From positions 260,001 through 324,000 of the forward strand of contig JACEEZ010020909.1 in NCBI GenBank assembly GCA_016584305.1: a stretch of DNA of 64,000 nt, in the 5' to 3' direction. This document shows, one piece after another, positions 22,955-33,108 of the stretch. The notes under the pieces were generated by a model. The model worked only from the letters and a program-made list of their open reading frames with translations. It did no database searches and was not told the origin of the DNA. Made by a program: the position numbers and the translations under genes. This DNA comes from Chionoecetes opilio (lineage: Eukaryota; Arthropoda; Malacostraca; Decapoda; Majidae). Each line of letters begins with the position of its first letter. Position 1 is the stretch's first letter.

Positions 22955-23034
<80 letters not shown>
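22955..23034. repeat. (ACT)n microsatellite
   Basis: About 80 bp of perfect ACT/CTA trinucleotide repeat, followed by degenerate AGTATTACT units. Confidence 0.95.
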
Positions 23035-23352
23035 AGTTACTAGTATTACTAGTATTACTATTACAGTTGTGCATCAGTGTTGTAAGTGTCAGTGTTGTTG
23101 GTGTACAATATTTTGGCGCTCTATATGAGAACGCCTCGGATTTGCCCTACTTTGATGGCGGAATAGCTCTATATGATCACATTTGTTCCTTACAAAAATT
23201 TTGAAATAAGAACATAAGAAGAACATTAGAAAATAAAGAAGCTACAAGAGGCCGTGAGGCCTACACGTGGTAGTTCCTGTAAATAATACTTTATGTCGTT
23301 CGTTCTATAAGGGAAACGTTCTATTCGAACACGTTCTATGCGGAACCCTACT

Positions 23353-23680
23353 ATATATAACCGAGTCATCGGTTAGACCAAAGAACGTGTTTTAGCAACA
23401 CAGTGAGTATCTCGCTCGGGATTATAGCCTGACTGGTCGTCCTGAAGTAAACCCGCCGTGATACAACTCACCTCCGGCCCCGAGCACGCGCACCACGCTT
23501 CCCAGCCTGTCCGTGCAATATTTGATCAAGTCCTTCAATCCATCTCAACCCTCCTATGCACCTGATAATGTACCTATATACCTTAGTTAGTGCTAGCTGG
23601 GGTATTATGTCGGGAATATATAGGTTGGGTATTTTGGAGGTAAGAATTCAAGTCAAACATTTCTGTGTCATAAGTTTTCA
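23353..23680 (+). mobile_element. Solo LTR copy 2, right part
   Basis: It continues the interrupted LTR and carries TTAGTTAGTGCTAGCTGGGG..TATTATGTCGGGA, matching 9187-9222 of copy 1. It ends near TAAGTTTTCA. A matching 5-bp duplication was not found, so the 3' boundary is approximate. Confidence 0.65.
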
Positions 23681-23700
23681 CTATATTGAAAATACCAATA

Positions 23701-24714
23701 CAGGAGAACCTCGTTTATCCGGCACCCTCGGGGGGGGAGCGCATGCCGGATAACTCATTTTGCCGTTGTTTTGAGAGTTACTCTTATGGAATCGCCCAAA
23801 ATCCCAATAAATACTGTGGTTTCTGGAGGTTGTTGTTGTTGTTGTTTTAGGGCTGCGAGGATCCCTCGGGGAACACTATGAGCCCTGGTGATGTTCTATG
23901 ATGCTATCACAGGCGCGGTAGTTGACCTGTCTTCCTCAGGAAGGCACAGGTGAGGCGGATGACGGCGTGTTGCCGAGAGGGGGGAACGCCAGCCGCCACC
24001 AGCAGGGTGGGCAGGTCAAAGGTAGTGACGTTCAGGGCGAGGAGTTGAGACTGTAGCACTACACGGTGTGAGTGGAAGTGCGGACACTGCAGCAGAAAGT
24101 GTTCAATAGTCTCCGGAAAATTCATGCACCAAGGGCAGTGGGGGTCAGGGGACAGACGGAGGCGATGCAGGTGAGCTGGGAGTGTCGTGTGCCCCAGGCG
24201 GAGGCGGGTGAGAGTGACATCCAGGACGCGGGACTTTTTCCGTATCCGCGGCTGGGGGGAAGAGTCACTGCGGTATTGGCCCATGGAGGTGATGCGGAGG
24301 GCATCGCCGAGTGTGTTATTCCAGGTGGAGCGGCAGACCCGGGGGATCAGGCGTTTGGCCGCGGAGAGCGGCAGAGGGAAGGGTGTCGTGTTTACATCTG
24401 TTAAGGCCATCCTGGCAGCAGAATCAGCCACCTCGTTGCCTGGGATACCAGCGTGGGAGGGAACGCACTGGAAGGCGATCTCCCACCCCTCGTTGGTAAG
24501 GTGAAGGGCCCTCTGGATGGTGTGGACGAGGGACGTAGAGGATCGTGGATGACGGGAGAGGAGGAGGTAGAGTGAGGAGAGAGTCTGTGTAGACCACAGC
24601 CTTGCCCAACTAAATTTCTGCCGATTTTCTCAGTTTTTGAAATAATTATACTTAATTAATGCCTGGGTCGATTAGTGCCGTTGTTTTAAATGCCGGTTAA
24701 ATGAGGTTCTCCTG
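23701..24714. mobile_element. TA-flanked MITE (CAGGAGAACCTCG family), copy 1, with LINE insert
   Basis: TIRs CAGGAGAACCTCGTTTATCC / inverted GGTTAAATGAGGTTCTCCTG are flanked by TA (23699-23700, 24715-24716). The subterminal text GCCGTTGTTTT occurs near both ends. The CAG start with CCTCG resembles Tigger termini. A LINE 3' end (23830-24609, - strand) lies inside. The second copy at 46200-46661 has a different LINE at a nearby position. Confidence 0.85.
23830..24609 (-). pseudogene. LINE 3' end: RNase H and C-terminal zinc ribbon, (AAC)n tail
   Basis: On the - strand, 24609-24430 reads AVVYTDSLLTL... with frame loss. From 24431 it reads MADSAARMALTDVNTTPF, the end of an RNase HI domain. It then has LRLGHTTLPAHLHRLRLS and PHCPWCMNFPETIEHFLLQC (a Cys-x2-Cys...His...Cys zinc ribbon), ending FLRKTGQLPRL stop at 23907. 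The 3' UTR ends in a TTG/CAA repeat (23830-23847), i.e. an (AAC)n tail. This arrangement is typical of Jockey/R1-like LINEs that end in RNase H plus a C-terminal Cys/His motif. It is 5'-truncated. Confidence 0.85.
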
Positions 24715-24727
24715 TATATGTATTATA

Positions 24728-25577
24728 CACACAACCCTCGTTTTCTCAGACCTCCATTTCCCGGATATCGGATTTGCCGGTCAAAATCCGAGATCCAGAG
24801 ATATGTCAGAGTCCCGAACAAATGCCTGGTCCAGTCTGTAAATTGACAAAGTTGTCCGGCGGTCCGAGCGTCTCCTGTCACCCCTGGTCAGTGTCTTCCC
24901 CGCCAGGTGGCAGCATGCTCAGCGGTCGTATTATTTACATTTGGGCACACGACACTCACGGTTCACCTGCACTGCCTCCGTCAGTCCCCTGACCCCCACT
25001 GCCCCTGGTGCAGGAACGTCTCTGAGACTATTGAACACTTTCTGCTGCAGTGTCCGCGCTTCCACTCCCACCATGTAGTGCTATGCCATAAACTCTACAC
25101 CCTGAACATCGCCACCTTTGACCTGCACACCCTGCTGGCGGCGGCTGGCCTCCCGCCAGGTTGCAGCATGCTCAGCGGTCGTATTGTTTACATTTGGGCA
25201 CACAACACTCACGGTTCACCTGCACCACCTCCGTCAGTCCCCTGATCCCCACTGCCCCTGGTGCAGGAACGTCTTTCCGCCTCACCTGTGCCTTCCTGAG
25301 GAAGACAGGTCAACTACAGTGCCTGTGATAGCATCATAGGACATCACCAGGGCTCATAGTGTTCCCCAAGGGATCCTCGCAGCCCCAAAAACGACAATAA
25401 AGTGATGTAAAAGTCTGCGGCGGGGTAGTTGATATTGGCGGTTGCCTGACAGTAAATACTAGAGTAGGATAAACGTCCGGGGGTGGGCAATGGCCTCGGA
25501 CTGTTGCGATTCCCGGACGTTTGCGGTTCCCGGACCAGTGCTCCCCCCTATTAGTCCGGGAAAACGAGGGTTTTGTG
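24728..25577. mobile_element. CCGGAC-rich TA-flanked MITE, copy 2
   Basis: TIRs CACACAACCCTCG / CGAGGGTTTTGTG are flanked by TA. The interior has two tandem LINE-derived modules about 251 bp apart (boundary motifs at 24900 and 25153), followed by the LINE 3' UTR (CTTCCTGAGGAAGACAGGTC ... GATCCTCGCAGCCC) and a short CAATAA tail. This copy therefore retains the original LINE 3' junction. Confidence 0.85.
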
Positions 25578-25584
25578 TATATTA

Positions 25585-27085
25585 CACTGGAACTCAAAAG
25601 TATCGGTCCACAGGGTTCTGATGCCTACCGAACACATTCATTCAGGTGTTGTGGGAGGGTTGGTATGCCCGGATGTGGCTGGTTCGGAAGGTCCAAACCA
25701 CTGGGCTAATGTCTCAGAACGTCGTGAATGGAACCCTAACAAAATCATTGTCGGGCAGCAATATCATGCGTCTGTCAGAGTCTGTCTGTCAGATATCTGT
25801 CTGTCAGAGTCAGCGACCAATTCATCAATCATGCATAATTTTTGGACATTATATTCCATAGGTGATGTATATTAAGCTGATATGTGACGTATTTGATGTT
25901 ATCATATGGTTAGAGTCGTTGTAAAGTATGCCGGTAATAAGCCCATGACGCCGATGATCACGTGCTAGCATTATCAGCGCACAAAGATAGGTATACGTAA
26001 CCACCATACTCATATATCTGTCTCCCATCATAAATTACCTACGTCACATTGTGCATGAACAATGTCTGTTTATATAAGCATAACATATATCAGCGGGAAA
26101 AAAAAAAAACCATTTTATGGAAGCTTTTTTTTAAAGTTGGCAATAGAATATCTGTAGAAGTCGTTATATGGCACCTCCCGGCATCAAGGCTGCATTCAGT
26201 AGTGCTATACGTAAGATAGGGCTCAGTGGCGCAACGTGACATCAAAATACTGTATTGCGAGGGACAGGCGAGCGCTCGCTCTCCCCGCACTACAGCTCAT
26301 AGAGGTGGATCACCACCGTATTCTCACGCATGGGGAGACGGTAGCAGAGTGGTTAGCCGTCTCCGAATGGCGTGCTCGGTGACCCAAGTTCAATGCTCAA
26401 TGCTCAAAGTTCGTGCTCAATGACCCATGACCCAAGTGACGATACCCAAGAATGGCCAAAATCCACTTCAAATCTTTCTGCAACCGTCGAGTAGCCTAAG
26501 AACACCCACATGCTACTATACCCATTAACTCTACCTTCGATGGCGAGTGTATCTGAGGACACAGGGGGGCTGCATGAGCCTCTAATCACAGGCGCCACTA
26601 TAAAAATCCTGCCTGCGCCATCACGGGCGACGGTCAACCATCACAGTCCTTGAGTGAACCTCCAGGGCCTACTATCCCAGCCCTGGAGGTCACTACCTAC
26701 AGGTGTTATAGGCACAAATGTAAAACAAAACCCCCAAAAAAATATTTAAACAAAGGGAAAAAATGGCCTCTCCTTTCTCTCTTCTTGCTTCCTTAATATT
26801 TAATTTCCTGCTGCTGCATCAAATACAGGGTCATCAAAGAGTTCTTCAGCGACAGTAAGAATAGCCATAGTGATCATTTCGGCAACCGCCATCTTGGTAG
26901 CAATACGTATTATGAAGCGTTCAGTAAGGGGGAACAGTACTTGTGTGGGAGTGGGGGAGTTACGGTACTGAACACACCCCAGGCCTACCAACATGTGGTA
27001 CATCAGACACTAGTATTTCAGTGAACTTCACACTGTGGTCCAAAATGTTTCACACAAATTGTGCACCGATACTTTTGAGATCCAG
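25585..27085. mobile_element. Tc1/mariner-like element (CACTGGAxCTCAAAAGTATCGG), no transposase
   Basis: The left end CACTGGAACTCAAAAGTATC and the inverted right end GATACTTTTGAGATCCAGT are flanked by TA. The ends resemble Tc1/mariner ITRs. The interior has the SINE at 26332-26742 and a TCTGTCTGTCAGA tandem patch near 25770-25810. No transposase frame was recognised. Confidence 0.7.
26332..26742 (+). mobile_element. tRNA-derived SINE, copy 1
   Basis: It starts GGGGAGACGGTAGCAGAGTG GTTAGC, a tRNA-like A box, followed by CCCAAGTTCAATGC, a diverged B box. The body (GGCGCCACTATAAAAATCCTG, GGGCTGCATGAGCCTCTAAT) and the end ACAGGTGTTATAGGCAC are shared with the SINEs at 27096 and 35806. The short tail is A/C-rich. 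It is nested in the mariner-like element. Confidence 0.85.
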
Positions 27086-27095
27086 TATACATACG

Positions 27096-27501
27096 AGGGG
27101 AGGCGGTGGCTGAGTGGTTAGCGTCTTGGAGTGGTGAAGTCAATGTCCCGAGTTCGAATCCTGCCGGGGGCAACTCTTTCAAGAGCCTGGTAGGGAGCAG
27201 AAGGTCCCGAGTTCAAGTCTCAGCAAGGAGCAACTGTCAAATCCATCGTCGAGTGGCCGATGAAACCCGCATGCAGCTATATACCCGTCTTCCGATTGCA
27301 AGCGTGACGGACGAGTCTAGGGGCTACATGAGCCTAAACTGAAGATCCGAACATCACAGAAAACGGGATCTTCATCTAAGACCACAGGTGTCACTTTAAA
27401 AATCCAGCCCGCGCCACTAACGGGCGAGATCGACCAACATCATGACTCCATAAGCCTACAGGCGCTATAGGCTTCAACGTATATAAAAAAAAAAAAAAAA
27501 A
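27096..27501 (+). mobile_element. tRNA-derived SINE, copy 2, with poly(A) tail
   Basis: A box GGTGGCTGAGTGGTTAGCG and B box GAGTTCGAATCC are intact, so an internal RNA polymerase III promoter is plausible. A second B-box-like segment (GGTCCCGAGTTCAAGTCTC) lies at 27205-27223, a local duplication. The body is shared with copies 1 and 3. The tail of about 17 A is at 27485-27501. It sits 10 bp from the end of the mariner-like element. Confidence 0.9.
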
Positions 27502-27980
27502 TTAAAAACCATACATTTACCTTACCAGATCACTATAGGAAGAGATTGGTTTCCATTCCTACCTTATCTTGATTGCAGTTCTAGTTAAATCTTTATATAC
27601 ATGTCACAGTTTTGTCACACCTATTAATTCAGTTAGATACTTAATTTGTCCAATTCTTTTTTTTGGTTTTGGTTTTTAGTAGTAATAAGAAAATATACCA
27701 TTTGAAGTTTGATATCTCATCTCTATAAAATAAGAAAAAGATTTAAATACTACATCCATATATCATAGGGATTTTTAAGAATGTCTCAACACCACAAATG
27801 TGGAGGAAGGTCATTTTCATGTACAAGAGTGTAAGAGTGGAGGAAGTTTCCTTGCAAGCGAGGAAGAAACAGGTTGGAATAGAATAAGGAGTGCATTTGG
27901 ATGGCAGGGTAAATTTATAATGACGGGGAGATGTATTTGTTAGTAGTAAATCTTACTTAAAGTTGCTTTTATATCCTCAG
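27502..27980. other. Intron sequence, nothing recognised
   Basis: AT-rich intron just upstream of exon B, presumably native. Confidence 0.5.
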
Positions 27981-28132
27981 GTTTGAGCCAAACAAGCCAT
28001 CAGGAGAGGAAAAAGATAATCTGCTGTGCTGGGAGGCCACCACTATTTTCTATGTATCAAGCTTCCAGTACCTCATCTTGTGCATCACCTACTCTCCAGG
28101 CAGACCATTTAGAAAGCCCTTGATCACTAATG
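27981..28132 (+). CDS. ATP13A: ATP13A exon B, segment M8
   Basis: Acceptor TATCCTCAG|G, donor AATG|GTGTGT. The exon encodes FEPNKPSGEEKDNLLCWEAT, then TIFYVSSFQYLILCITYSPG, then RPFRKPLITN. The block SSFQYLIL...S.G.PFRKP is a hallmark of P5B ATPases just before M9. The 152 bp fit the phases exactly (1 nt + 50 codons + 1 nt). The preceding intron is 10,057 bp and almost wholly transposon. The donor GTGTGT is weaker than consensus, but the reading joins cleanly to the next exon. Confidence 0.93.
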
Positions 28133-28650
28133 GTGTGTTACAGGCCTCATGTTACATTAATGAAGGAGGTCAAACTTTTTTCCTTAATACTTTATATTCC
28201 CATTTGCATTTCTAAGAATTCGTCAATGTTATAAGCATCAGCAATAAAATAGTGCAACAATAAATTTCATTAACATCAATGAGCAATATATTTGACATAT
28301 ATATATGAGCAATATATATTCAACGGCAGCATAAATTACTTGACCACAACTGATGACGCTAAGTATGCATGTTTGGTCCAGAGTAGATTTGTGGTTGAAG
28401 CTGGACCTTCATCACACAATAATAATAAAAGAAAAACTCAATGGACAAAAAATCTGGCTCGACTGCACTAGACACCACTCTGAAGTACCAACGGGTTCTA
28501 GAAACATGAAAGCTTGTACAGGGGAAAATACAGGATAATTGCAAAACACAGCGAATAACGTAACTTACATTTATTATATAATCGAGGCAGAGATTACACG
28601 TGGCCAAAAACCTATCTTTCGCTCACCGTGCATTTAGATAACATCAATAA
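28133..28650. other. Intron sequence, nothing recognised
   Basis: Native-looking AT-rich intron after exon B. No family recognised. Confidence 0.45.
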
Positions 28651-28669
28651 CACTAACACCTATACAATC

Positions 28670-29754
28670 AATCAATCAATCATTGGGGGCATACACCGGG
28701 GGGCGCGTCGCCTCGCACACCCTACGATGCCACTCCCGGGGGTCACCACGTGCAAGTCCCCATGCAGGCTCCCTTCCCATACCAAGCAACTCTCGGCAGC
28801 AAACATCAACTTGCAGTATAAGAAGAGTATCTTGTTGACCTTATGCAGAAGGAAGAGATATACCGATAAAACTAAGATTGAAATTACAGACGGCAACCGA
28901 AGAAATCCTTGAGAGAGCCATCAGGCTAAGGTCAACTGTTGAGTTCAGAGAAGTGTATGTAAAAAAAGCGATGAATGAAGAAGAAAGGAAAAAGTTGAAG
29001 GAAATGCAAGAAGAAATAAAACAGAGAAATGAAGAAAGAACGGAGGAAGAAAAACAACTTTTTGAGGGTACTAAACGACAGGGTGAGAAAGTGGTATATA
29101 AAGAAAAAAAGACTACAGGAAAATGGGGTGAGGATAAATGATGTAAAAAAAGGAATGAAAGTGATGTACACAAACATAGATGGGATAATACCAAGAAGGC
29201 TGGAACTAAGAGACTATTTATTGAATAAAGATCCAGACGTGGTGTGTCTAACAAAAACTAAATTTCTAGAAGATGACCAAGTGGTGCTAAGCAATAGATA
29301 CAACATGTGGAGAAGGGACAGAAGTGGTAGAAGAGGTGGTGGAGTTATGATACTGACACAATTAGGGGTGAAAGTAAGAAAATCGGAGGATGGAGAAGGA
29401 AGACCTGAAATAGTGAGTGTACAAATAGAAGTCATAAATAGAGAAACACAGACTATAGTGGCAACCTATGTACCACCCAAAACAAATACTTGGAACAAGG
29501 AAGAACATGAGAAAGTATTAAAGACACCTTGAAGTACTTAAACAAAATGATCAAGAATAGTAAAAAGATACTGCTGGCTGGAGATTTTAACTGCAAGGAA
29601 GTAAAAAAATGGGAGACATTTGAAGGATTACATGAAAATGCTTGGTGGGATAGATTGTTGAAACTGACAATGGAAAACACGATGACTCAATAGGTGAAAG
29701 AAAACACAACTTATATAGGGGAAATAACGATCCAGCAAGACTTGACATAGTGTT
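28670..29754 (+). pseudogene. LINE 5' part: leader, Lys/Glu-rich segment and AP-endonuclease N-terminus
   Basis: A GC-rich leader (28686-28760) precedes a charged, coiled-coil-like stretch (ERKKLKEMQEEIKQRNEER, 28970-29040). After frame changes an endonuclease/exonuclease/phosphatase fold begins: MKVMYTNIDGIIPRR, LLNKDPDVVCLTKTKF, RSGRRGGGVMIL, and later ILLAGDFNCKEV (the conserved GDFN) near 29570. It breaks off near NNDPARLDIVLTRGL at 29754, before the reverse transcriptase. It may belong to the same LINE type as 15884-17576, but there is no overlap to prove it. Confidence 0.8.
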
Positions 29755-29996
29755 AACCCGGGGACTGCGGGAGCTGTGAATTTTTTAGTGCCCACAGTGC
29801 AGCAATGTGCGTGAAACAGTGACCATTACAGAATTGGATGAAAATCACATCAACGTCAAGGTAGTAAAAATCCGCATCCAGCAATATATCTATTTTTAAC
29901 CCAAACGTCTGGGTTTGTGGTGTGGTTGTGGTCGGAAGCTGAAATATCTGGCGCGAATGGCACCAAACTGCTTGCGAGAGACTGCTGAGATGGGGT
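29755..29996. other. Unassigned intron sequence
   Basis: No feature recognised between the LINE fragment and the hairpin element. Confidence 0.4.
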
Positions 29997-30332
29997 CAGG
30001 GGTGCCACTCCTTGGGATTTTTCCCAAGATTTTGAGGGGATTACTCAAGTATTTCTCCAGTAGTTTATGTCAAGGTAAGCATGTGTACCGTATTTAGGAC
30101 TGACCCAAGACTGACCCCAAAAAAATCCTAAGATAGACAAAAATATCCCAAGGTCGTTAAGAAAACATTGAAACTGAATCCTAAATACGGTACATATACT
30201 TACCTTGAGATAAACCACTGGAGAAATACTTGAATAATCCCTCCAAAAATCCCAAGATAGACAAAAAATATCCCAAGGCCATGGCCTATATCCCAAGATC
30301 TTGGGAAAAAAACCCAAGGAGTGGTATTCCTG
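29997..30332. mobile_element. Fold-back (hairpin) MITE
   Basis: The left arm, about 107 bp from CAGGGGTGCCACTCCTTGGG through GAGAAATACTTGA-type sequence to ACGGTA, is repeated inverted at 30176-30332 (ending CCAAGGAGTGGTATTCCTG). About 70 bp separate the arms, and the right arm has an extra ~45-bp partial repeat (CCAAGATAGACAAAAA occurs twice). Ends starting CAGGGGTG fit an hAT-type MITE, but no 8-bp target duplication was found. Confidence 0.75.
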
Positions 30333-31113
30333 CGTACAGTATAGTTAGGCAGATGGTGATGTGTGGTATCGAGGGCTGACATAGCGGCCTACATGTGACA
30401 CAGTTTGTAGACTTCTACGAATGTTGGCGCAGTTTTTGTATGATAGGGACGACCAGCCCCCTTTTCCAGTCAGGAGGAATGGTACCTGATTGCCACACGG
30501 CAGTCAAGACAGCATGCAACCTGCGGATCATGGCCTTACCCCCCTTTTTGAGCCGCTCCGCACTGATATTACAAACACGAACTTCCTTTCCACCCCTCAA
30601 CTTTGCTACAGCCTCTCTAACTTCGTCAAGAGAGGGTGCGGTTTCGTCAATGGTAGGATCAGCATCCACTGCCCATAACCCAGTGAAGTAAAGCTATCCA
30701 ATTGGAGTGTCCACAGTTAATAACTACCCAAAGTACTCAGCCCAACGAGCCACCAGCCCATCCATGTCTGACACGAGGTGTCCAACTGCTGCTCGGATAG
30801 CACTCGCCCGAGATGGAGACTTTGAACGGAACGAAGCTTCTTCAGGGCTCGGTAGGCGGATTGGAGGTCATTAGCATTCAAATGGCCCTCGACATCTTCA
30901 GCGAGACTCCTGACATGCCTCTCCTTGTCTCTGCTCAAGAGAGTTCTATTCCTGTGTGACAGAGCCTTGTACTGGTCCTGGTTCCCAGCAAGCTTGGCAG
31001 CAATACTCTCCTTGATATTCTCCAGCGTCTCCATCGAGACAAAACCATGCCTTGACCTCGGGCGCTCCCCAATACACTCCTTGGCATCCTGGAGAGTTTC
31101 ACGTTTGAGGATA

Positions 31114-31956
31114 CAGGTACCTCTCGTTTTCCACGAGTTTAAACTACACGTTTTTGGATAACGCGATGTGAATAATGGAGCTTTTTTTTTTCAAATTACA
31201 TTTTTTATTTAAAATAACGTGATATGCTCCAAGTCAAAAAATGTGCGACTTGTGCAGTTTTACAGAGTGGCTACCAGATGCCACCTGCTTTCCCGTGCAT
31301 CTGCTATCCCACAGCATCACAGGGTTCAATCTCTGTGCCTTTGTCGCAGAGTAAACTCGTCCATCATGCTCTCTCCCGCACCACCACCTCACCTCAACCA
31401 CATGGCTTCCAAGCGCCGGTCTACCTCTACTCCCACTAGTAGTCCACCTAAGAAAACTAGGAAAGCCTTGACTCGAGCAGAAGCTGGAAGTTCTTGACCG
31501 CATCGATAAGGGCCAGAACACTTCAGTGATTGAGAAGGCCATGGACCTACGATAAAGTACAATATGGACGATTCGGGCCAACGGGGAGAAGATTTAAGCG
31601 ATTAAGGCAGAAACTCCACTCTCTGGTTCTAAGTCTTCCTATGCACGACCAACAGATATGCAGAGAATGGAGAAGATGCTAGCCATGTGGATTGAACATC
31701 AAACAAAGACCAAAGTGCCCATTAGCATGAGCCTAGTTCAAGCCAAGGCACGTTCAATTTACGACAACCTGTTTGAAGAGGGAGCAGAAAAGGAGGCATT
31801 CACTGCAAGTTTTGGTTGGTTTGCTAACTTTATACAGAAGATTTTATAGGTATGTGCACATACATTGTTATGGGAAAATGATGTTCCCATTAAGCGAAAT
31901 GTACCTTACGCAAGGTCTCCAGGGACACAACCCTCGCGTAAATCGAGAGGTACCTG
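31114..31956 (+). mobile_element. Tigger-type DNA transposon, internally deleted
   Basis: TIRs CAGGTACCTCTCG / CGAGAGGTACCTG are flanked by TA (31112-31113, 31957-31958). They resemble known Tigger termini (CAGG...ACCTCG). At 843 bp it is far shorter than a full Tigger (~2.4 kb) and retains only the transposase N-terminus. Removing it and one TA restores the reading of the surrounding LINE, so the boundaries are firm. Confidence 0.92.
31366..31849 (+). pseudogene. Tigger transposase N-terminus: two HTH domains
   Basis: Starting at MLSPAPPPHLNH or at the internal Met at 31402 (MASKRRSTSTPTSSPPKKTR), a frameshift near 31495 leads into a CENP-B-like HTH (KLEVLDRIDKGQNTSVIEKA). A stop at the TAA near 31553 and another frame change follow. 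Then comes a Tc5/CENP-B-type second DNA-binding domain: MQRMEKMLAMWIEHQTKTKV, then ARSIYDNLFEEGAEKEAFTA and SFGWFANFIQKI. The DDE domain is absent, consistent with an internally deleted element. Confidence 0.8.
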
Positions 31957-32475
31957 TATTCCACAGTTCTACAGGGTCCCCGAGGGCGCATAGCACATTG
32001 AACCAATTTGAGACTGCCACTGCATACTCATGGGCGCATGTCCTTCAACTTCTCAAGATGAAACACAGTATGGTTACCTCGTGAAATTCTTCTGGACTTG
32101 ACAGACATGATATATGAAGTTTAAGTGTAGCAATAACAAGTCTGTGATCAGTTACAAATAGCTCAGCACCCCGGTAAACCTTGCAGTTCTGGAGAATCTT
32201 CCAACGAGTACTAACGAGGATGTGGTAGATCTCTTTAGCTACCCCTCTGGCATTACTATACCATGTCCAGCAGTGCAACTCTGGTCTCTGATACCAAGAA
32301 CCTGCAATTCTCAACCTTCTGGACCTAGCGAAATTCAGAAGGAGAGAGCTGTTAACGTTCCTGGTACCAGAGCCAGGGGGACCAACACATAACTCATAGG
32401 CAGCCTTCACAGTGCCAGCAATAGCATTGAAGTTGCCCAAGACAATGAGTGTGTCCCGAGGAGGACACAGGTTAT

Positions 32476-32774
32476 ATACAGAGCTAATAAGAAAGGAGAT
32501 AGGAGAACAGATTATCCAGGAAATACTTTAGAGAAATGAGAAGCAAGGACTTTGCATAAAAAGACATGGAGAGTATTATAGTTATGGCCACTTTATGTTG
32601 AGAAAGTCATCAAGAATATTGATGCATTTGATTTCTTTAAATATAATTACTCAGTTATATGAATAAAATACTTGTTGATTTTTGCTCATGGTTCAATTGA
32701 ATTTAGTAGATTCTCAACATAATTGTGTTCTAAATGACGTCACTAATTTTCTGTAATTATTTATTAATGGGCAG
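32476..32774. other. Intron sequence before exon C
   Basis: AT-rich, no repeat recognised; ends in the exon C acceptor. Confidence 0.5.
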
Positions 32775-32953
32775 TGTGGCTGACAGTGGCTCTACTACTG
32801 CTTGGGGCTGCAAATCTGCTGATGATGCTGTCTCCATGGTCCTGGTTAATGGACTTCATGGGTATCCATTATGATGCAGACAACCACATGATGTTTCGAG
32901 TGACCTTACTCTTATTGGTGACCACACACATGGTTCTTTCATATAGCATGGAG
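32775..32953 (+). CDS. ATP13A: ATP13A exon C, segments M9-M10
   Basis: Acceptor AATGGGCAG|TG, donor ATGGAG|GTAAGT. The split G+TG gives Val, followed by WLTVALLLLGAANLLMML, SPWSWLMDFMGIHYDADN and HMMFRVTLLLLVTTHMVLSY. This is two hydrophobic spans with a short charged loop, as expected for M9 and M10. The 179 bp are 2 nt plus 59 codons, ending in phase 0. An hAT element starts only 12 nt into the following intron. Confidence 0.93.
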
Positions 32954-33108
32954 GTAAGTGTTGAGCAGAGCTGGGCAGTATTTAAATATATTTGTATTTA
33001 AATACATTTGTGTATTTAGAACTGTATTTATAAATACATTGGTTTTCACGTATTTAAATACAGTATTTAAATAATTTATTGAGTATTTGAATACATTGTA
33101 TTTAAATA

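Larger units (their letters stand above)
18639..23352. mobile_element. TA-flanked TIR element (CAATAGGGTCCCACATAG), with nested insertions
   Basis: The left end AGGGTCCCACATAGAACG and right end CGTTCTATGCGGAACCCT are inverted and flanked by TA within the interrupted LTR. Subterminal sequence around 18713-18984 is repeated in both orientations at 18984-19220 and 19806-19990, giving a scrambled fold-back structure (GGTCCTCCCGTCCCGTACTA recurs three times). A MITE (19222-19803) and a compact Gypsy element (20003-22740) sit inside. No transposase of its own was seen. Confidence 0.7.
30415..32475 (-). pseudogene. Endonuclease-RT LINE fragment, split by a Tigger element
   Basis: On the - strand from 32475, the endonuclease C-terminal half is readable: LIVLGNFNAIAGTVKAAYE, SLLLNFARSRRLRIAGSWYQ, RPELHCWTWYSNARGVAKEI, and TDHRLVIATLKL (catalytic DH). 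After the Tigger insertion it resumes KRETLQDAKECIGERPRSRH then METLENIKESIAAKLAGNQ, the EN-RT linker. RT begins at 30669 (DETAPSLDEVREAVAKLRGG, IPPDWKRGLVVPI) and is lost by 30415. The catalytic RT core is missing, so it is dead. Confidence 0.88.

Noticed and set aside
26332..26410. Functional tRNA gene
   Set aside because: The A and B boxes are tRNA-like, but the cloverleaf arms are not conserved and the unit continues into a SINE body present in three copies.
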